From: an uncultured Alphaproteobacteria bacterium
GTDB lineage: Bacteria; Pseudomonadota; Alphaproteobacteria; RF32; CAG-239
Direction: 5' to 3'
Assembly (NCBI GenBank): GCA_949542085.1
Contig: CATGXW010000023.1
Coordinates: forward strand, 1-8,169
DNA: 8,169 nt
A program made the translations under genes and the position numbers. Of the stretch, positions 1 to 6,256 are shown one piece after another. The notes under the pieces were generated by a model, which worked only from the letters and a program-made list of their open reading frames with translations, searched no databases and was not told where the DNA came from. Numbering within the stretch: position 1 is the stretch's first letter; every line of letters begins with the position of its first letter.

Positions 1-261
1 GTCAGCGACGGCTGTCAAGCCGATATCGTCAAACAAAATGCGCCCTATGATTTGGTTTTGGCCAATATTTTGGCTCGACCACTCTTGTCAATGGCCGCTG
101 ATATCCGCCAAAACCTGAAAAAAGACGGTTATTGTATCTTATCCGGCTTTGTTGAAGACCAAAGTGATTGGATTGTTTCAGAATATCAAAAACAAGGCAT
201 GCGCTTAATCAAACTATATGAACTGGACAACTGGCGCGCCGCCCTCATGCAAAAGGTATAA
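1..261 (+). CDS. prmA: Ribosomal protein L11 methyltransferase, C-terminal part (5' truncated)
   Basis: The reading frame is open from base 1, so the gene starts before the window and only the last 86 residues are seen. PrmA is a cytoplasmic SAM-dependent enzyme that methylates amino groups of ribosomal protein L11. The visible part holds the end of the Rossmann-type methyltransferase domain, with the family-typical segment DLVLANILARPL (residues 18-29 of the fragment), which is the PrmA version of the NPPY-like substrate-side motif. A late-strand segment with GYCILSGF follows, then a C-terminal strand ending WRAALMQKV. The stop TAA at 259-261 is 3 nt before the next gene, so the two are probably cotranscribed. 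The fragment is short, but the LANILA motif and the C-terminal layout are characteristic. Known role is from the family; nothing unusual is visible. Confidence 0.9.
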   Translation, partial: VSDGCQADIVKQNAPYDLVLANILARPLLSMAADIRQNLKKDGYCILSGFVEDQSDWIVSEYQKQGMRLIKLYELDNWRAALMQKV

Positions 262-264
262 CTC

Positions 265-1947
265 ATGACATTGCAAGAATTACAAAAAGCACTTATTACG
301 AATAATCTGGACGCTTATATCGTCACCCGCGGCAACATGTTTCTCGGACAAGATATTCTTCCCGAAGAAAACAAAGTTCAAGAACTTTGCGGTTTCAGCG
401 GTTCAGCCGGCACATTACTCGTTTTCCGCAACAAAGCTTATCTTTTTGTTGACGGCAGATATGAGTTGCAAGCCGCTCAGGAAGTCAATCAAGAACAGAT
501 TAGCGTCATTTGTACCAAAGACACTCTTGGAACATGGATGCAGAACAATTTGGACGACCCGTGCAAAATCGCCTACAATCCTTGGTGTCACAGCATCAGC
601 GAAGTTGACTACTGGGGACGGACTTTAAAAAAACACACTTTCGTTGAAGACAAAAACCAATTGTTAGGAAACCGCCTCAGCGACAAGGAAGTCGAAATCT
701 TTGAACAAGACATTCAATATGCCGGCATCTCCATGGATGAAAAAATCTCCTATCTTACCAAGTTTATGCAGGAGAAAAAACTTGACGCGTTTTTCATATG
801 CGAACCGGATTGCGTTTCATGGTTAACAAACTTGCGTTCGGAAACGCTGGCCGACACACCGTTGTTACGCGCTTTTGCCCTCATTGATGCTCAAGGGGAA
901 GTGAGCTTGTTCACCACCGATTTCAAAAAAATTGAAACCGAATTAGCCCGCCTGCGCGGTTGCACTATCGGATTGAGCTACAGTCACACCCCCAAACAAT
1001 TACAAAACATTATGAAAGATCATCGTTTATGGCTGATTAACCTGCCCAATCCGATACAAAGTTGGAAAGCAATCAAAAATCCGATTGAACTAAATGGCTT
1101 CAAAAACGCCCATAAACGCGATGCCGTTGCCGTTGTTAACTTTCTGCAATGGCTGGAAAACAATTGGCAAGGACAAGATGAACTTTCCATCGTTGCCAAA
1201 CTTCACGACTTCCGCTCTCAACAGCAAAAATTTTACGGCAACAGCTTTGAAACCATCGCCGGATTTGCCGCTAACGGCGCCATCGTCCACTACCAACCAA
1301 GCCAAAAAACCAACCTGAAATTAAAAGAGGGAAATATCCTGCTTCTTGACAGTGGCGCTCAATATTTTGACGGCACCACCGACATCACCCGAACCATTGC
1401 CATTGGCTCTGTTACAAATCAAGAAATCATCGACAGCTTCACCCAAGTCCTAAAAGCGCACATTGCCGCCGCATCAGCGCTTTTTCCGCAAGGCACCCCC
1501 GGTTCTGCCATTGATGCCCTTGCCCGCGCCCAACTCTGGCAATACGGCAAAGATTACAACCATGGGACCGGACACGGCGTCGGACACTTTTTAAATGTCC
1601 ACGAAGGTCCGCATTCTCTGTCACCTCGAAGCAACGCCACCGGATTGGAACCCAAGATGATAACCTCCATTGAACCTGGATATTACAAAGCCGAAGAATA
1701 TGGCATCCGTATAGAAAATCTGGCTGTTATCGAAAATGAGGACAATCCCGATTTTGAACGCCCGATGTGCCATTTTGTTCCCCTCACCTTAGTGCCTATT
1801 GATAAACGCCTTATCAATAAATATCTATTGAATAATAAAGAGAAAGACTGGTTAAACCATTATCATAAAACCGTTTTGCAAGAACTGGACTCTCTGGTAT
1901 CCGCAGACGTCAGAAAATGGCTCAAAACAGCCTGTTCTCCATTATAA
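265..1947 (+). CDS. pepP: Xaa-Pro aminopeptidase (aminopeptidase P, M24B family, long three-domain form)
   Basis: This is a cytoplasmic dinuclear metallopeptidase that removes an N-terminal residue preceding proline. At 560 aa it is the long form, close in layout to eukaryotic XPNPEP1 rather than to E. coli PepP (about 440 aa). Residues 1-130 form a creatinase N domain (motifs GFSGSAGT and FVDGRYELQA), about 155-290 a second creatinase-like domain, about 285-500 the pita-bread M24 domain, and 505-560 the C-terminal extension. All five metal ligands can be placed: D362 and D373 (LLLDSG...TTDITRT, 11 apart), H437 (in NHGTGHGVGH), E470 (TSIEPGYY) and E484 (IRIENL). H433 and H446 match the proton-shuttle histidines. 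The start ATG has an AAAAGG Shine-Dalgarno at 251-256 inside the end of prmA, with 8-nt spacing. It looks intact and active. Confidence 0.95.
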   Translation: MTLQELQKALITNNLDAYIVTRGNMFLGQDILPEENKVQELCGFSGSAGTLLVFRNKAYLFVDGRYELQAAQEVNQEQISVICTKDTLGTWMQNNLDDPCKIAYNPWCHSISEVDYWGRTLKKHTFVEDKNQLLGNRLSDKEVEIFEQDIQYAGISMDEKISYLTKFMQEKKLDAFFICEPDCVSWLTNLRSETLADTPLLRAFALIDAQGEVSLFTTDFKKIETELARLRGCTIGLSYSHTPKQLQNIMKDHRLWLINLPNPIQSWKAIKNPIELNGFKNAHKRDAVAVVNFLQWLENNWQGQDELSIVAKLHDFRSQQQKFYGNSFETIAGFAANGAIVHYQPSQKTNLKLKEGNILLLDSGAQYFDGTTDITRTIAIGSVTNQEIIDSFTQVLKAHIAAASALFPQGTPGSAIDALARAQLWQYGKDYNHGTGHGVGHFLNVHEGPHSLSPRSNATGLEPKMITSIEPGYYKAEEYGIRIENLAVIENEDNPDFERPMCHFVPLTLVPIDKRLINKYLLNNKEKDWLNHYHKTVLQELDSLVSADVRKWLKTACSPL

Positions 1948-1970
1948 CCCACGGCATATATCAGAAAAAG

Positions 1971-2001
1971 CTCCTGATATTGCCCAATCAGGAGTTTTTT
2001 T
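1971..2001 (+). terminator. Hairpin plus T-run after pepP, overlapping the next gene's ribosome binding site
   Basis: CTCCTGAT (1971-1978) pairs exactly with ATCAGGAG (1987-1994) around an 8-nt loop, and seven T residues follow (1995-2001). A run of A (1965-1969) upstream could extend pairing into the T-run. By form this is a Rho-independent terminator for the prmA-pepP transcript. The start codon of the next gene is only 2 nt past the T-run, and its AGGAG Shine-Dalgarno (1990-1994) is the 3' arm of this stem. The hairpin may therefore act as a terminator, as a translational gate, or both. Confidence 0.7.
1990..1994 (+). promoter_or_regulatory. Shine-Dalgarno AGGAG inside a hairpin arm
   Basis: AGGAG lies 8 nt before the ATG at 2003, which is ideal spacing and fixes that start. 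All five bases pair with CTCCT (1971-1975) in the hairpin, so the site would be hidden when the stem forms. No convincing promoter was found between pepP and this site, so expression probably relies on a transcript entering from upstream. Confidence 0.7.
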
Positions 2002-2002
2002 C

Positions 2003-2455
2003 ATGCGTAAAATTTACATATTTTTACTGGCTCTGTTTGTTTCATTCCCAGCCGCTGCCCAAGTTGAAAACACCGATGGCTACATGCCGAGCCAAGGATT
2101 GCAACCGTATTTTGACGAAAGCAACCCCAACTACGACAAATCCATCATCTATGTTTTTTTCAACAATCAACCGTGCTATGAATGCGCGCAGGCGGTTGAA
2201 ATGATAGAACAATCGTACAATCAAAACTTTATTGATACATACAACATGTTTTTGATTAACTACGAAAACGACGGGGAAAACAACTTCATCGAAACATATC
2301 AATTGAGTCAACCGCTGGAAGTTGTCATGGTCCGCGTCGATGACGATGCCGACTTTGGCTACAAAAAAATCGAAGGCCTTCAAAACATGACCACAGATCC
2401 CACCAGCTTCAACGAATACTTTGTAGAACAAGTCAACAATTTTTTAAACAACTAA
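2003..2455 (+). CDS. Secreted thioredoxin-fold protein with CYEC motif
   Basis: The 150-aa product starts with a clear Sec signal peptide: MRK, a hydrophobic stretch 4-15, and a likely cut after AAA (residues 17-19). The mature part is therefore periplasmic. The segment SIIYVFFNNQPCYECAQAVE (47-66) reads as a thioredoxin-type first strand followed by a helix that opens with C58-Y59-E60-C61, the usual place of a redox CxxC. A later strand (LEVVMVRVDDD, 105-115) and a C-terminal helix (FNEYFVEQVNNFL) complete a short thioredoxin-like fold. The cis-proline that normally precedes the third strand is not obvious; P104 is the best candidate. The overall pattern resembles small thioredoxin-like proteins annotated as the ArsF-type family (CxxC near residue 60, ending in a helix of the YV-EEV-NFL type). 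That link is by memory of pattern, not a search. Partner and substrate are unknown. Confidence 0.75.
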   Translation: MRKIYIFLLALFVSFPAAAQVENTDGYMPSQGLQPYFDESNPNYDKSIIYVFFNNQPCYECAQAVEMIEQSYNQNFIDTYNMFLINYENDGENNFIETYQLSQPLEVVMVRVDDDADFGYKKIEGLQNMTTDPTSFNEYFVEQVNNFLNN

Positions 2456-2474
2456 AAACAACAGCGCACGCTAA

Positions 2475-2492
2475 AATTGTCTATTGACAATT
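2475..2492. repeat. Perfect AT-rich dyad upstream of the cold-shock gene
   Basis: AATTGTC (2475-2481) and GACAATT (2486-2492) form a perfect 7-bp inverted repeat with a TATT centre, about 20 nt after the thioredoxin-like gene and just upstream of the putative csp promoter. No T-run follows on the + strand, so it is a poor terminator. It could be an operator or a weak 3'-end hairpin. Role unknown. Confidence 0.4.
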
Positions 2493-2499
2493 AAACAAC

Positions 2500-2527
2500 T
2501 TTAGATTAAACGTTAAGATGCTATACT
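2500..2527 (+). promoter_or_regulatory. Probable sigma-70 promoter of the cold-shock gene
   Basis: A good -10 element TATACT (2522-2527, one mismatch to consensus) lies 16 nt after a moderate -35 TTTAGA (2500-2505). Transcription would start near 2534, giving a leader of about 50 nt before the cold-shock start codon. A 5' leader is common for csp genes. This is sequence match only. Confidence 0.45.
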
Positions 2528-2585
2528 AAAAAATATTCAACAAATAATAGCGACTTAAGTTTTAACAAGCGTGAGGTATATGAAT

Positions 2586-2792
2586 ATGATTATTGGTAAT
2601 GTAAAATGGTTTAATTCAAGAAAAGGTTACGGTTTTATCTCTCCGGAAGGAGCCAGTAAAGACGTTTTCTTCCACATAACGCAGCTCGAAAAAATCGGCT
2701 TGCGTCATGTATCGGATGGACAGAAAATAAGTTTTGAAACTTACAATGACCGTGGACGTATAGCCGCCGGAAATTTACGTATTTTAGATTAA
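2586..2792 (+). CDS. Cold-shock domain protein (CspA family)
   Basis: A 68-aa single cold-shock domain: a small OB-fold that binds single-stranded RNA or DNA and acts as an RNA chaperone in the cytoplasm. Counted from the chosen start, the opening GNVKWFN (4-10) is followed by RNP1 KGYGFI (13-18) and RNP2 DVFFHI (26-31). The next part, GLRHVSDGQKISFE, also follows the family. The frame could begin at GTG 2571 or ATG 2580. I chose ATG 2586 because GTGAGG (2571-2576) is then a Shine-Dalgarno with 9-nt spacing, and because it gives the usual short lead of 3-4 residues before GxVKWFN. It is a single-gene unit between the promoter at 2500-2527 and the terminator at 2806-2847. Whether it is cold-induced cannot be told from sequence. 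Confidence 0.93.
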   Translation: MIIGNVKWFNSRKGYGFISPEGASKDVFFHITQLEKIGLRHVSDGQKISFETYNDRGRIAAGNLRILD

Positions 2793-2805
2793 CAATATTC
2801 CCCCC

Positions 2806-2847
2806 AAAAAAAAGAAAAGCCTCTTTCCAGAGGCTTTTCTTTTTTTT
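2806..2847. terminator. Long bidirectional terminator between convergent genes
   Basis: AAAAGCCTCT (2815-2824) pairs with AGAGGCTTTT (2829-2838) around a TTCC loop. Pairing continues outward through G2814-C2839 and eight A-T pairs, giving a 19-bp perfect stem flanked by A and T runs. It can serve the cold-shock gene on the + strand and the convergent membrane-protein gene ending at 2849 on the minus strand. Confidence 0.9.
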
Positions 2848-2848
2848 A

Positions 2849-3862
2849 TTATACGGGATTGCCATCTTCCGCTTTTTTCACACGAAAGAGTTTTAATTTT
2901 TCCAACCGTTGTTTTTTTACAAATTTCAAATAGCTTTCATATGAAATCAAAATAATGGCAGAAAACACCAACGGCAACAAATAATAAATAATGCGGTAGG
3001 CAATCAGCGCTCCAAACAAAGTCGCCTGATTGTGCTCTCCGGGAATGATATACATAAACAACCCTTCAAACACGCCCAGTCCGCCGGGAACCTGACTAAA
3101 CACCCCTAAAACCTGTGCAATGATAAACACACCCATAAAAGTGTCAAATGAGATGTCCACAAACGGAATCAACGAAAAATACAAAACCAAAGACGCCATC
3201 AAAATGTCCGCCGCTCCGATAAACACCTGAGCCAAAGCCATTTTAAAACTGGGCATCTCAAATTCGATTCCCTTAATAACAAACGGCTTTTTATAAAAAA
3301 GCGATGCTCCAAAATACAACAACAACCCGATGATTGAAATAACAGTAACACTCAGCGTTGTCATTTTTGACACAGAACCTTCACCAAAAGCATGGTTCGG
3401 CGTTAAAATATAACCCATGATAATTAAAAAGAAACAAGCAACCAAATATGTAAAACCGGAGAAAGTCACCATCTTGACGATTTCGGCACCATGAAACCGC
3501 CAACGCGTATAAAGGCGATAACGGATTGTTCCGCCGGAAACAATGGCATGTCCGGCATTATTACTGACCGAAAAACCGATAACGCCGGCAAAAATCCACT
3601 TCCACGCCGCCAGCTTGCGCTTGATATAACGCAACGCCAAATAATCATATGAAGACAGAGCAACATATCCCAAAAACGAGGCGAGACACGCCCATAACAA
3701 ATTACGAGAAGGAATACTGAACAAGGCGTCTTTAATTTCTTCCCAGCTATACTTAGACAACTGAACATAAAGCATATACGCCGCAACCACGAAGAAAAAC
3801 AATCCCGCCCACGAAATCATCTTCTTTAACAATCTCTTGGTTCTCAAACCAGCTTTACTCAT
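2849..3862 (-). CDS. YbhN/UPF0104-type integral membrane protein (MprF flippase-like domain)
   Basis: The 337-aa product is a polytopic inner-membrane protein with about eight hydrophobic segments (roughly 15-34, 53-72, 86-102, 130-152, 170-190, 208-230, 240-256, 280-306). It matches the LPG_synthase_TM family, the membrane half of MprF without the C-terminal aminoacyl-transferase domain. Diagnostic stretches are SNNAGHAIVSGGTIRYRLY (100-118) and QVPGGLGVFEG (257-267), both hallmarks of the YbhN group. In MprF this module moves aminoacylated phosphatidylglycerol across the membrane; for stand-alone members the lipid or other cargo is not established. The ATG at 3862 is preceded on the minus strand by GTGAGG (3873-3878), 10 nt upstream. 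It is monocistronic and diverges from the polyferredoxin-tat operon. A basic C-terminal tail (313-330) probably lies in the cytoplasm. Confidence 0.85.
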   Translation of the reverse strand: MSKAGLRTKRLLKKMISWAGLFFFVVAAYMLYVQLSKYSWEEIKDALFSIPSRNLLWACLASFLGYVALSSYDYLALRYIKRKLAAWKWIFAGVIGFSVSNNAGHAIVSGGTIRYRLYTRWRFHGAEIVKMVTFSGFTYLVACFFLIIMGYILTPNHAFGEGSVSKMTTLSVTVISIIGLLLYFGASLFYKKPFVIKGIEFEMPSFKMALAQVFIGAADILMASLVLYFSLIPFVDISFDTFMGVFIIAQVLGVFSQVPGGLGVFEGLFMYIIPGEHNQATLFGALIAYRIIYYLLPLVFSAIILISYESYLKFVKKQRLEKLKLFRVKKAEDGNPV

Positions 3863-3906
3863 CTTTCACAAGCCTCACAAATAAAAATACTCTAATACCA
3901 AAGCTT

Positions 3907-3935
3907 AATATGATATAGTTTTATGCAAATATCAA
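3907..3935 (-). promoter_or_regulatory. Possible promoter of the YbhN-type gene
   Basis: On the minus strand, TTGATA (3930-3935) and CATATT (3907-3912) are 17 nt apart. Both are moderate matches to sigma-70 elements, and the start codon would be about 40 nt downstream of the transcript start. The -35 overlaps one arm of the dyad at 3930-3950. The region is very AT-rich, so chance matches are likely. Confidence 0.3.
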
Positions 3936-3950
3936 TTCTAAATATTGACA
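3930..3950. repeat. Imperfect dyad in the divergent promoter region
   Basis: TATCAAT (3930-3936) and ATTGACA (3944-3950) are inverted copies, 6 of 7 matching, with a 7-nt spacer. They sit between the YbhN-type gene and the polyferredoxin-tat operon. The placement suits an operator. The arms resemble an FNR half-site (TTGAT), but they point outward with a 7-nt gap, so it is not a standard FNR box. No regulator can be assigned. Confidence 0.25.
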
Positions 3951-3988
3951 TATTAAAAAACATTTTAACAAGTCTATTAATCCTTTTA

Positions 3989-4017
3989 TTGTCTGTTTCA
4001 AATCTTTAGACTATACA
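3989..4017 (+). promoter_or_regulatory. Probable promoter of the polyferredoxin-tatA-tatC operon
   Basis: TTGTCT (3989-3994) and TATACA (4012-4017) are spaced by 17 nt. The expected transcript start near 4024 gives a leader of about 28 nt with the Shine-Dalgarno AAGGA at 4039-4043. The position is right for the first gene of the operon. Sequence match only. Confidence 0.5.
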
Positions 4018-4051
4018 TAAGTGAAAAGGCTCTCTAAAAAGGAAAGATGGC

Positions 4052-5326
4052 ATGAACAAATTTTATCGTTATTTTCGGGTTGCCGTGGCGCTTATTATCG
4101 GCACTTTATCCGTTTTGGCTTTTACCGGACTTTTTTATCCCGTCAAAATCTTTGATATGCAATTTACGGCTCTGGCTCAGCGCCTGCTTGTCGATTTTTC
4201 AACAATCGCCATCCTTTTGTTTGTCGCTCTAATACTCGTCACCTTTCTATTCGGACGTATCTACTGCTCCACTCTTTGCCCGTTTGGATTATATCAAGAG
4301 TTTTTAATGCTGTTTTTTCGTCACAAAAACCGCACTCAACAAAACAAACCCCATAAATACCTCATTGCGGCCATTGTCTTTGGGGCTTTAATCGGCGGAA
4401 CAGCCTGTCTCGTCCGCTATATCGACCCTTACACGCTGTTTGCTTCAACCGCAAGCGGTGCTTGGTTTGGAATAGGAGTTGCAGTCTTAATCGCAGTTCT
4501 GGTCTGGTTCAAAGGCAGGATGTTTTGCACCAACATCTGCCCTGTCGGCGCAGTCTTGGGACTGATTTCCAAACATGCCGTCAACAAAATTTATATGAAC
4601 GACAACCTTTGCGTTTCCTGTGGATTATGTGCCTCCAAATGTCCGACCGGAAGCATCGATTTCAAAAACAAAAGCATCAACAACGAAACCTGCATCAAAT
4701 GTTTCAAATGCTTGGACGGCTGCAACCGCAACAGCATTCGCTACGGCATAAAACCAATCCGAGAAACTCCTTTCAGCCCATCCCGCAGAAACCTGCTCAT
4801 CAGCGGAGCCGTTGTTGCCGCTTTTGCTCTGGCCGTCAAAGGCGGCATTGACCTCGGTAAAACCATTGCCGCCAAAATCAAAAAAGTCATCTTGCCCGCC
4901 GGTGCCGGAAACGCGGAAGATTTCGCCAACCACTGCCTCAACTGCAACCTCTGCGTTCAAAACTGCCCAATGAAAATTTTGAAAAAAGCAAATGAGAATT
5001 ATCCGGCCGTTCATATTGACTATTCCGACGGTTTTTGCGACTATGATTGCAATAAATGTTCGCAAGTTTGCCCATCCGGCGCAATAAAACGTCTGACACT
5101 GACCGAAAAGCAAAAAACCAAAATCGGTTTGGCAATCATCGACGAAAACAAATGTGTCAAATGTGGCCTTTGCGTGATGAAATGCCCGCGTCAGATTATT
5201 GATCAGAAACGAGGAGAATTCCCTCAAATCAAAGCAGACGAATGCATCGGCTGCGGCGCTTGTCAAAACGCCTGTCCGGTAAAAGCCATTACCATTTTGC
5301 CGATTGATGAACAAAAAACAGTATAA
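4052..5326 (+). CDS. NapH-NapG-like fusion: membrane quinol-dehydrogenase polyferredoxin with internal Tat motif
   Basis: In nitrate reductase systems NapH and NapG are separate proteins that take electrons from quinol and pass them to periplasmic partners; here one 424-aa chain has both. Residues 1-230 are NapH-like. Helices lie near 8-28, 48-69, 102-122 and 135-152, each pair ending in the CxxxCP motif (C72/C76 after FGRIY, C159/C163 after GRMF). Two cytoplasmic [4Fe-4S] motifs follow: C187-C190-C193-C197 and C214-C217-C220-C224. At 244-249, SRRNLL begins a fifth hydrophobic helix (247-262), like a Tat signal. The rest is NapG-like: LPAGAGNAEDF leads into C295-C298-C301-C305, C329-C333-C336-C340, C368-C371-C374-C378 and C398-C401-C404-C408. 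Shine-Dalgarno AAGGA lies at 4039-4043. tatA begins 12 nt after the stop. The final electron acceptor is not encoded in this window. Similar fused proteins occur in Bacteroidetes, so lateral transfer is possible. Confidence 0.88.
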   Translation: MNKFYRYFRVAVALIIGTLSVLAFTGLFYPVKIFDMQFTALAQRLLVDFSTIAILLFVALILVTFLFGRIYCSTLCPFGLYQEFLMLFFRHKNRTQQNKPHKYLIAAIVFGALIGGTACLVRYIDPYTLFASTASGAWFGIGVAVLIAVLVWFKGRMFCTNICPVGAVLGLISKHAVNKIYMNDNLCVSCGLCASKCPTGSIDFKNKSINNETCIKCFKCLDGCNRNSIRYGIKPIRETPFSPSRRNLLISGAVVAAFALAVKGGIDLGKTIAAKIKKVILPAGAGNAEDFANHCLNCNLCVQNCPMKILKKANENYPAVHIDYSDGFCDYDCNKCSQVCPSGAIKRLTLTEKQKTKIGLAIIDENKCVKCGLCVMKCPRQIIDQKRGEFPQIKADECIGCGACQNACPVKAITILPIDEQKTV

Positions 5327-5338
5327 AGGAGAAAAACA

Positions 5339-5551
5339 ATGTCATTAGGTTTAACCGAAATCGCCCTGATTTTAATCGTTGTCTTGGTTTTGTTCGGCGG
5401 CAAACGCATTCCCGAACTGGCCAAAGCTCTGGGTAAAGCGCAATACGAATACAAAAAAGCCAAAGAAATGTTGCAAAACGAAGCCAAAGAGCTCAAAGAT
5501 TCCGTCGAAAAAGCCGCTGAAGAAGAAGAGAAAAAATCAGGAAAAGAATAA
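5339..5551 (+). CDS. tatA: Twin-arginine translocase subunit TatA
   Basis: A 70-aa protein with the TatA plan: one N-terminal helix (about residues 5-18), the hinge [16 protein letters not shown] (19-34), an amphipathic helix, and a charged Lys/Glu-rich tail (about 40-70). TatA oligomers make the passage for folded proteins at the inner membrane. The polar residue at the start of the helix is E7, as in many TatB proteins (E. coli TatA has Gln here). The FGG hinge and short tail nevertheless fit TatA better than TatB, which usually has GP and a longer tail. The protein may serve both roles, as TatA does in two-component systems. The Shine-Dalgarno AAAGGAG (5325-5331) overlaps the stop codon of the polyferredoxin gene, with 7-nt spacing, so the two are tightly coupled. 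The stop overlaps the tatC start by 1 nt. Confidence 0.93.
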   Translation: MSLGLTEIALILIVVLVLFGGKRIPELAKALGKAQYEYKKAKEMLQNEAKELKDSVEKAAEEEEKKSGKE

Positions 5552-6255
5552 TGCCTGACCAACAGGATGAAAATCTGATTACCCATTTGGAAGCCCTGCG
5601 CTCAACCTTGATAAAATGTTTTGTCGCCTTGGGAGTCGGACTTGTTCCGATGTTTTTGGCGGCACCTTATTGTATGGATGCGCTGATACAAATTATGATT
5701 GGCGACAATAATGTATCGCTGAACTTTTTTTCGCCGATGGAAGTCTTCCTGCTGCAAATCAAAGTCGCCGTTGTATTGGATTTGTTAATTTGCTTTCCCT
5801 ATATTGCCCGCCAGATATGGAAGTTCATTTTGCCGGCGCTTTATGAGAATGAGCGCAAATTCATCAAATCCGTTGTTCTGACCTCAAGCACGCTGTTTAT
5901 CACCGGCGTTTTGTTTTGTATCTTTTTTATCCTGCCGCTGATTATCAATTTCGGTATCAGCTTTGCTACAACAAATATCAACGCCGTCTTCGGCATCTCC
6001 AACATCATTGGCATCGCCTTGTGGTTGTCTGTCGTTTTCGGTCTGATGTTCCAATTTCCGCTGATAACCTATTCTCTCATCCGTTCCGGCATCACCAGCT
6101 ATGCCGCCGTCAAAAACAAACGCCCCTATGTTTTCGTCGGCATCTTAATCATCTCCGCTCTGCTGACACCACCAGACATCGTCAGCCAGTTAATGTTGAC
6201 CATCCCCACCTACCTCCTTTTTGAAGCGGGGTTGTTTTTCGCAAAAAGACATTGA
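5551..6255 (+). CDS. tatC: Twin-arginine translocase receptor subunit TatC
   Basis: A 234-aa polytopic membrane protein with the six-helix TatC layout; TatC binds the twin-arginine signal peptide and organises the translocase. Clear family segments are HLEALR near the N terminus (12-17), FSPMEVFLLQIK (60-71), IWKFILPALYENERKF (89-104), KRPYVFVGILIISALLTPPD (190-209) and the ending PTYLLFEAGLFFAKRH. F92 and E101 match E. coli F94 and E103, which help bind the signal. Two positions differ: the usual HLxELR motif reads HLEALR, so A15 replaces the conserved glutamate (E. coli E15), and Q168 stands at the E. coli E170 position, where I recall Glu or Gln being accepted. The ATG overlaps the tatA stop (TAATG) and has AGGA (5539-5542) with 8-nt spacing. 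No tatB follows. Confidence 0.95.
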   Translation: MPDQQDENLITHLEALRSTLIKCFVALGVGLVPMFLAAPYCMDALIQIMIGDNNVSLNFFSPMEVFLLQIKVAVVLDLLICFPYIARQIWKFILPALYENERKFIKSVVLTSSTLFITGVLFCIFFILPLIINFGISFATTNINAVFGISNIIGIALWLSVVFGLMFQFPLITYSLIRSGITSYAAVKNKRPYVFVGILIISALLTPPDIVSQLMLTIPTYLLFEAGLFFAKRH

Positions 6256-6256
6256 C

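Noticed and set aside
2042..2431. 129-codon minus-strand frame opposite the thioredoxin-like gene
   Set aside because: The + strand frame has a signal peptide, a perfect Shine-Dalgarno and a CxxC; the minus frame has no such support.
2571..2585. Longer cold-shock protein start at GTG 2571 or ATG 2580
   Set aside because: GTGAGG at 2571-2576 serves better as the Shine-Dalgarno for ATG 2586, which also gives the usual N-terminal length of the family.
3945..3950. Perfect TTGACA upstream of the polyferredoxin operon
   Set aside because: No acceptable -10 element lies 16-18 nt downstream. The pair at 3989-4017 is better.
4047..4055. Mini-ORF ATG GCA TGA overlapping the polyferredoxin start
   Set aside because: Its ATG is only 3 nt after the Shine-Dalgarno, too close for good initiation, whereas the ATG at 4052 has 8-nt spacing. 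It is probably chance.
4625..5314. 229-codon open frame on the minus strand, antisense to the polyferredoxin gene
   Set aside because: It mirrors the Cys/Lys-rich codons of the real gene, has a Phe/Ala-biased composition and no domain, and covers a stretch whose + strand frame is unmistakably a ferredoxin.
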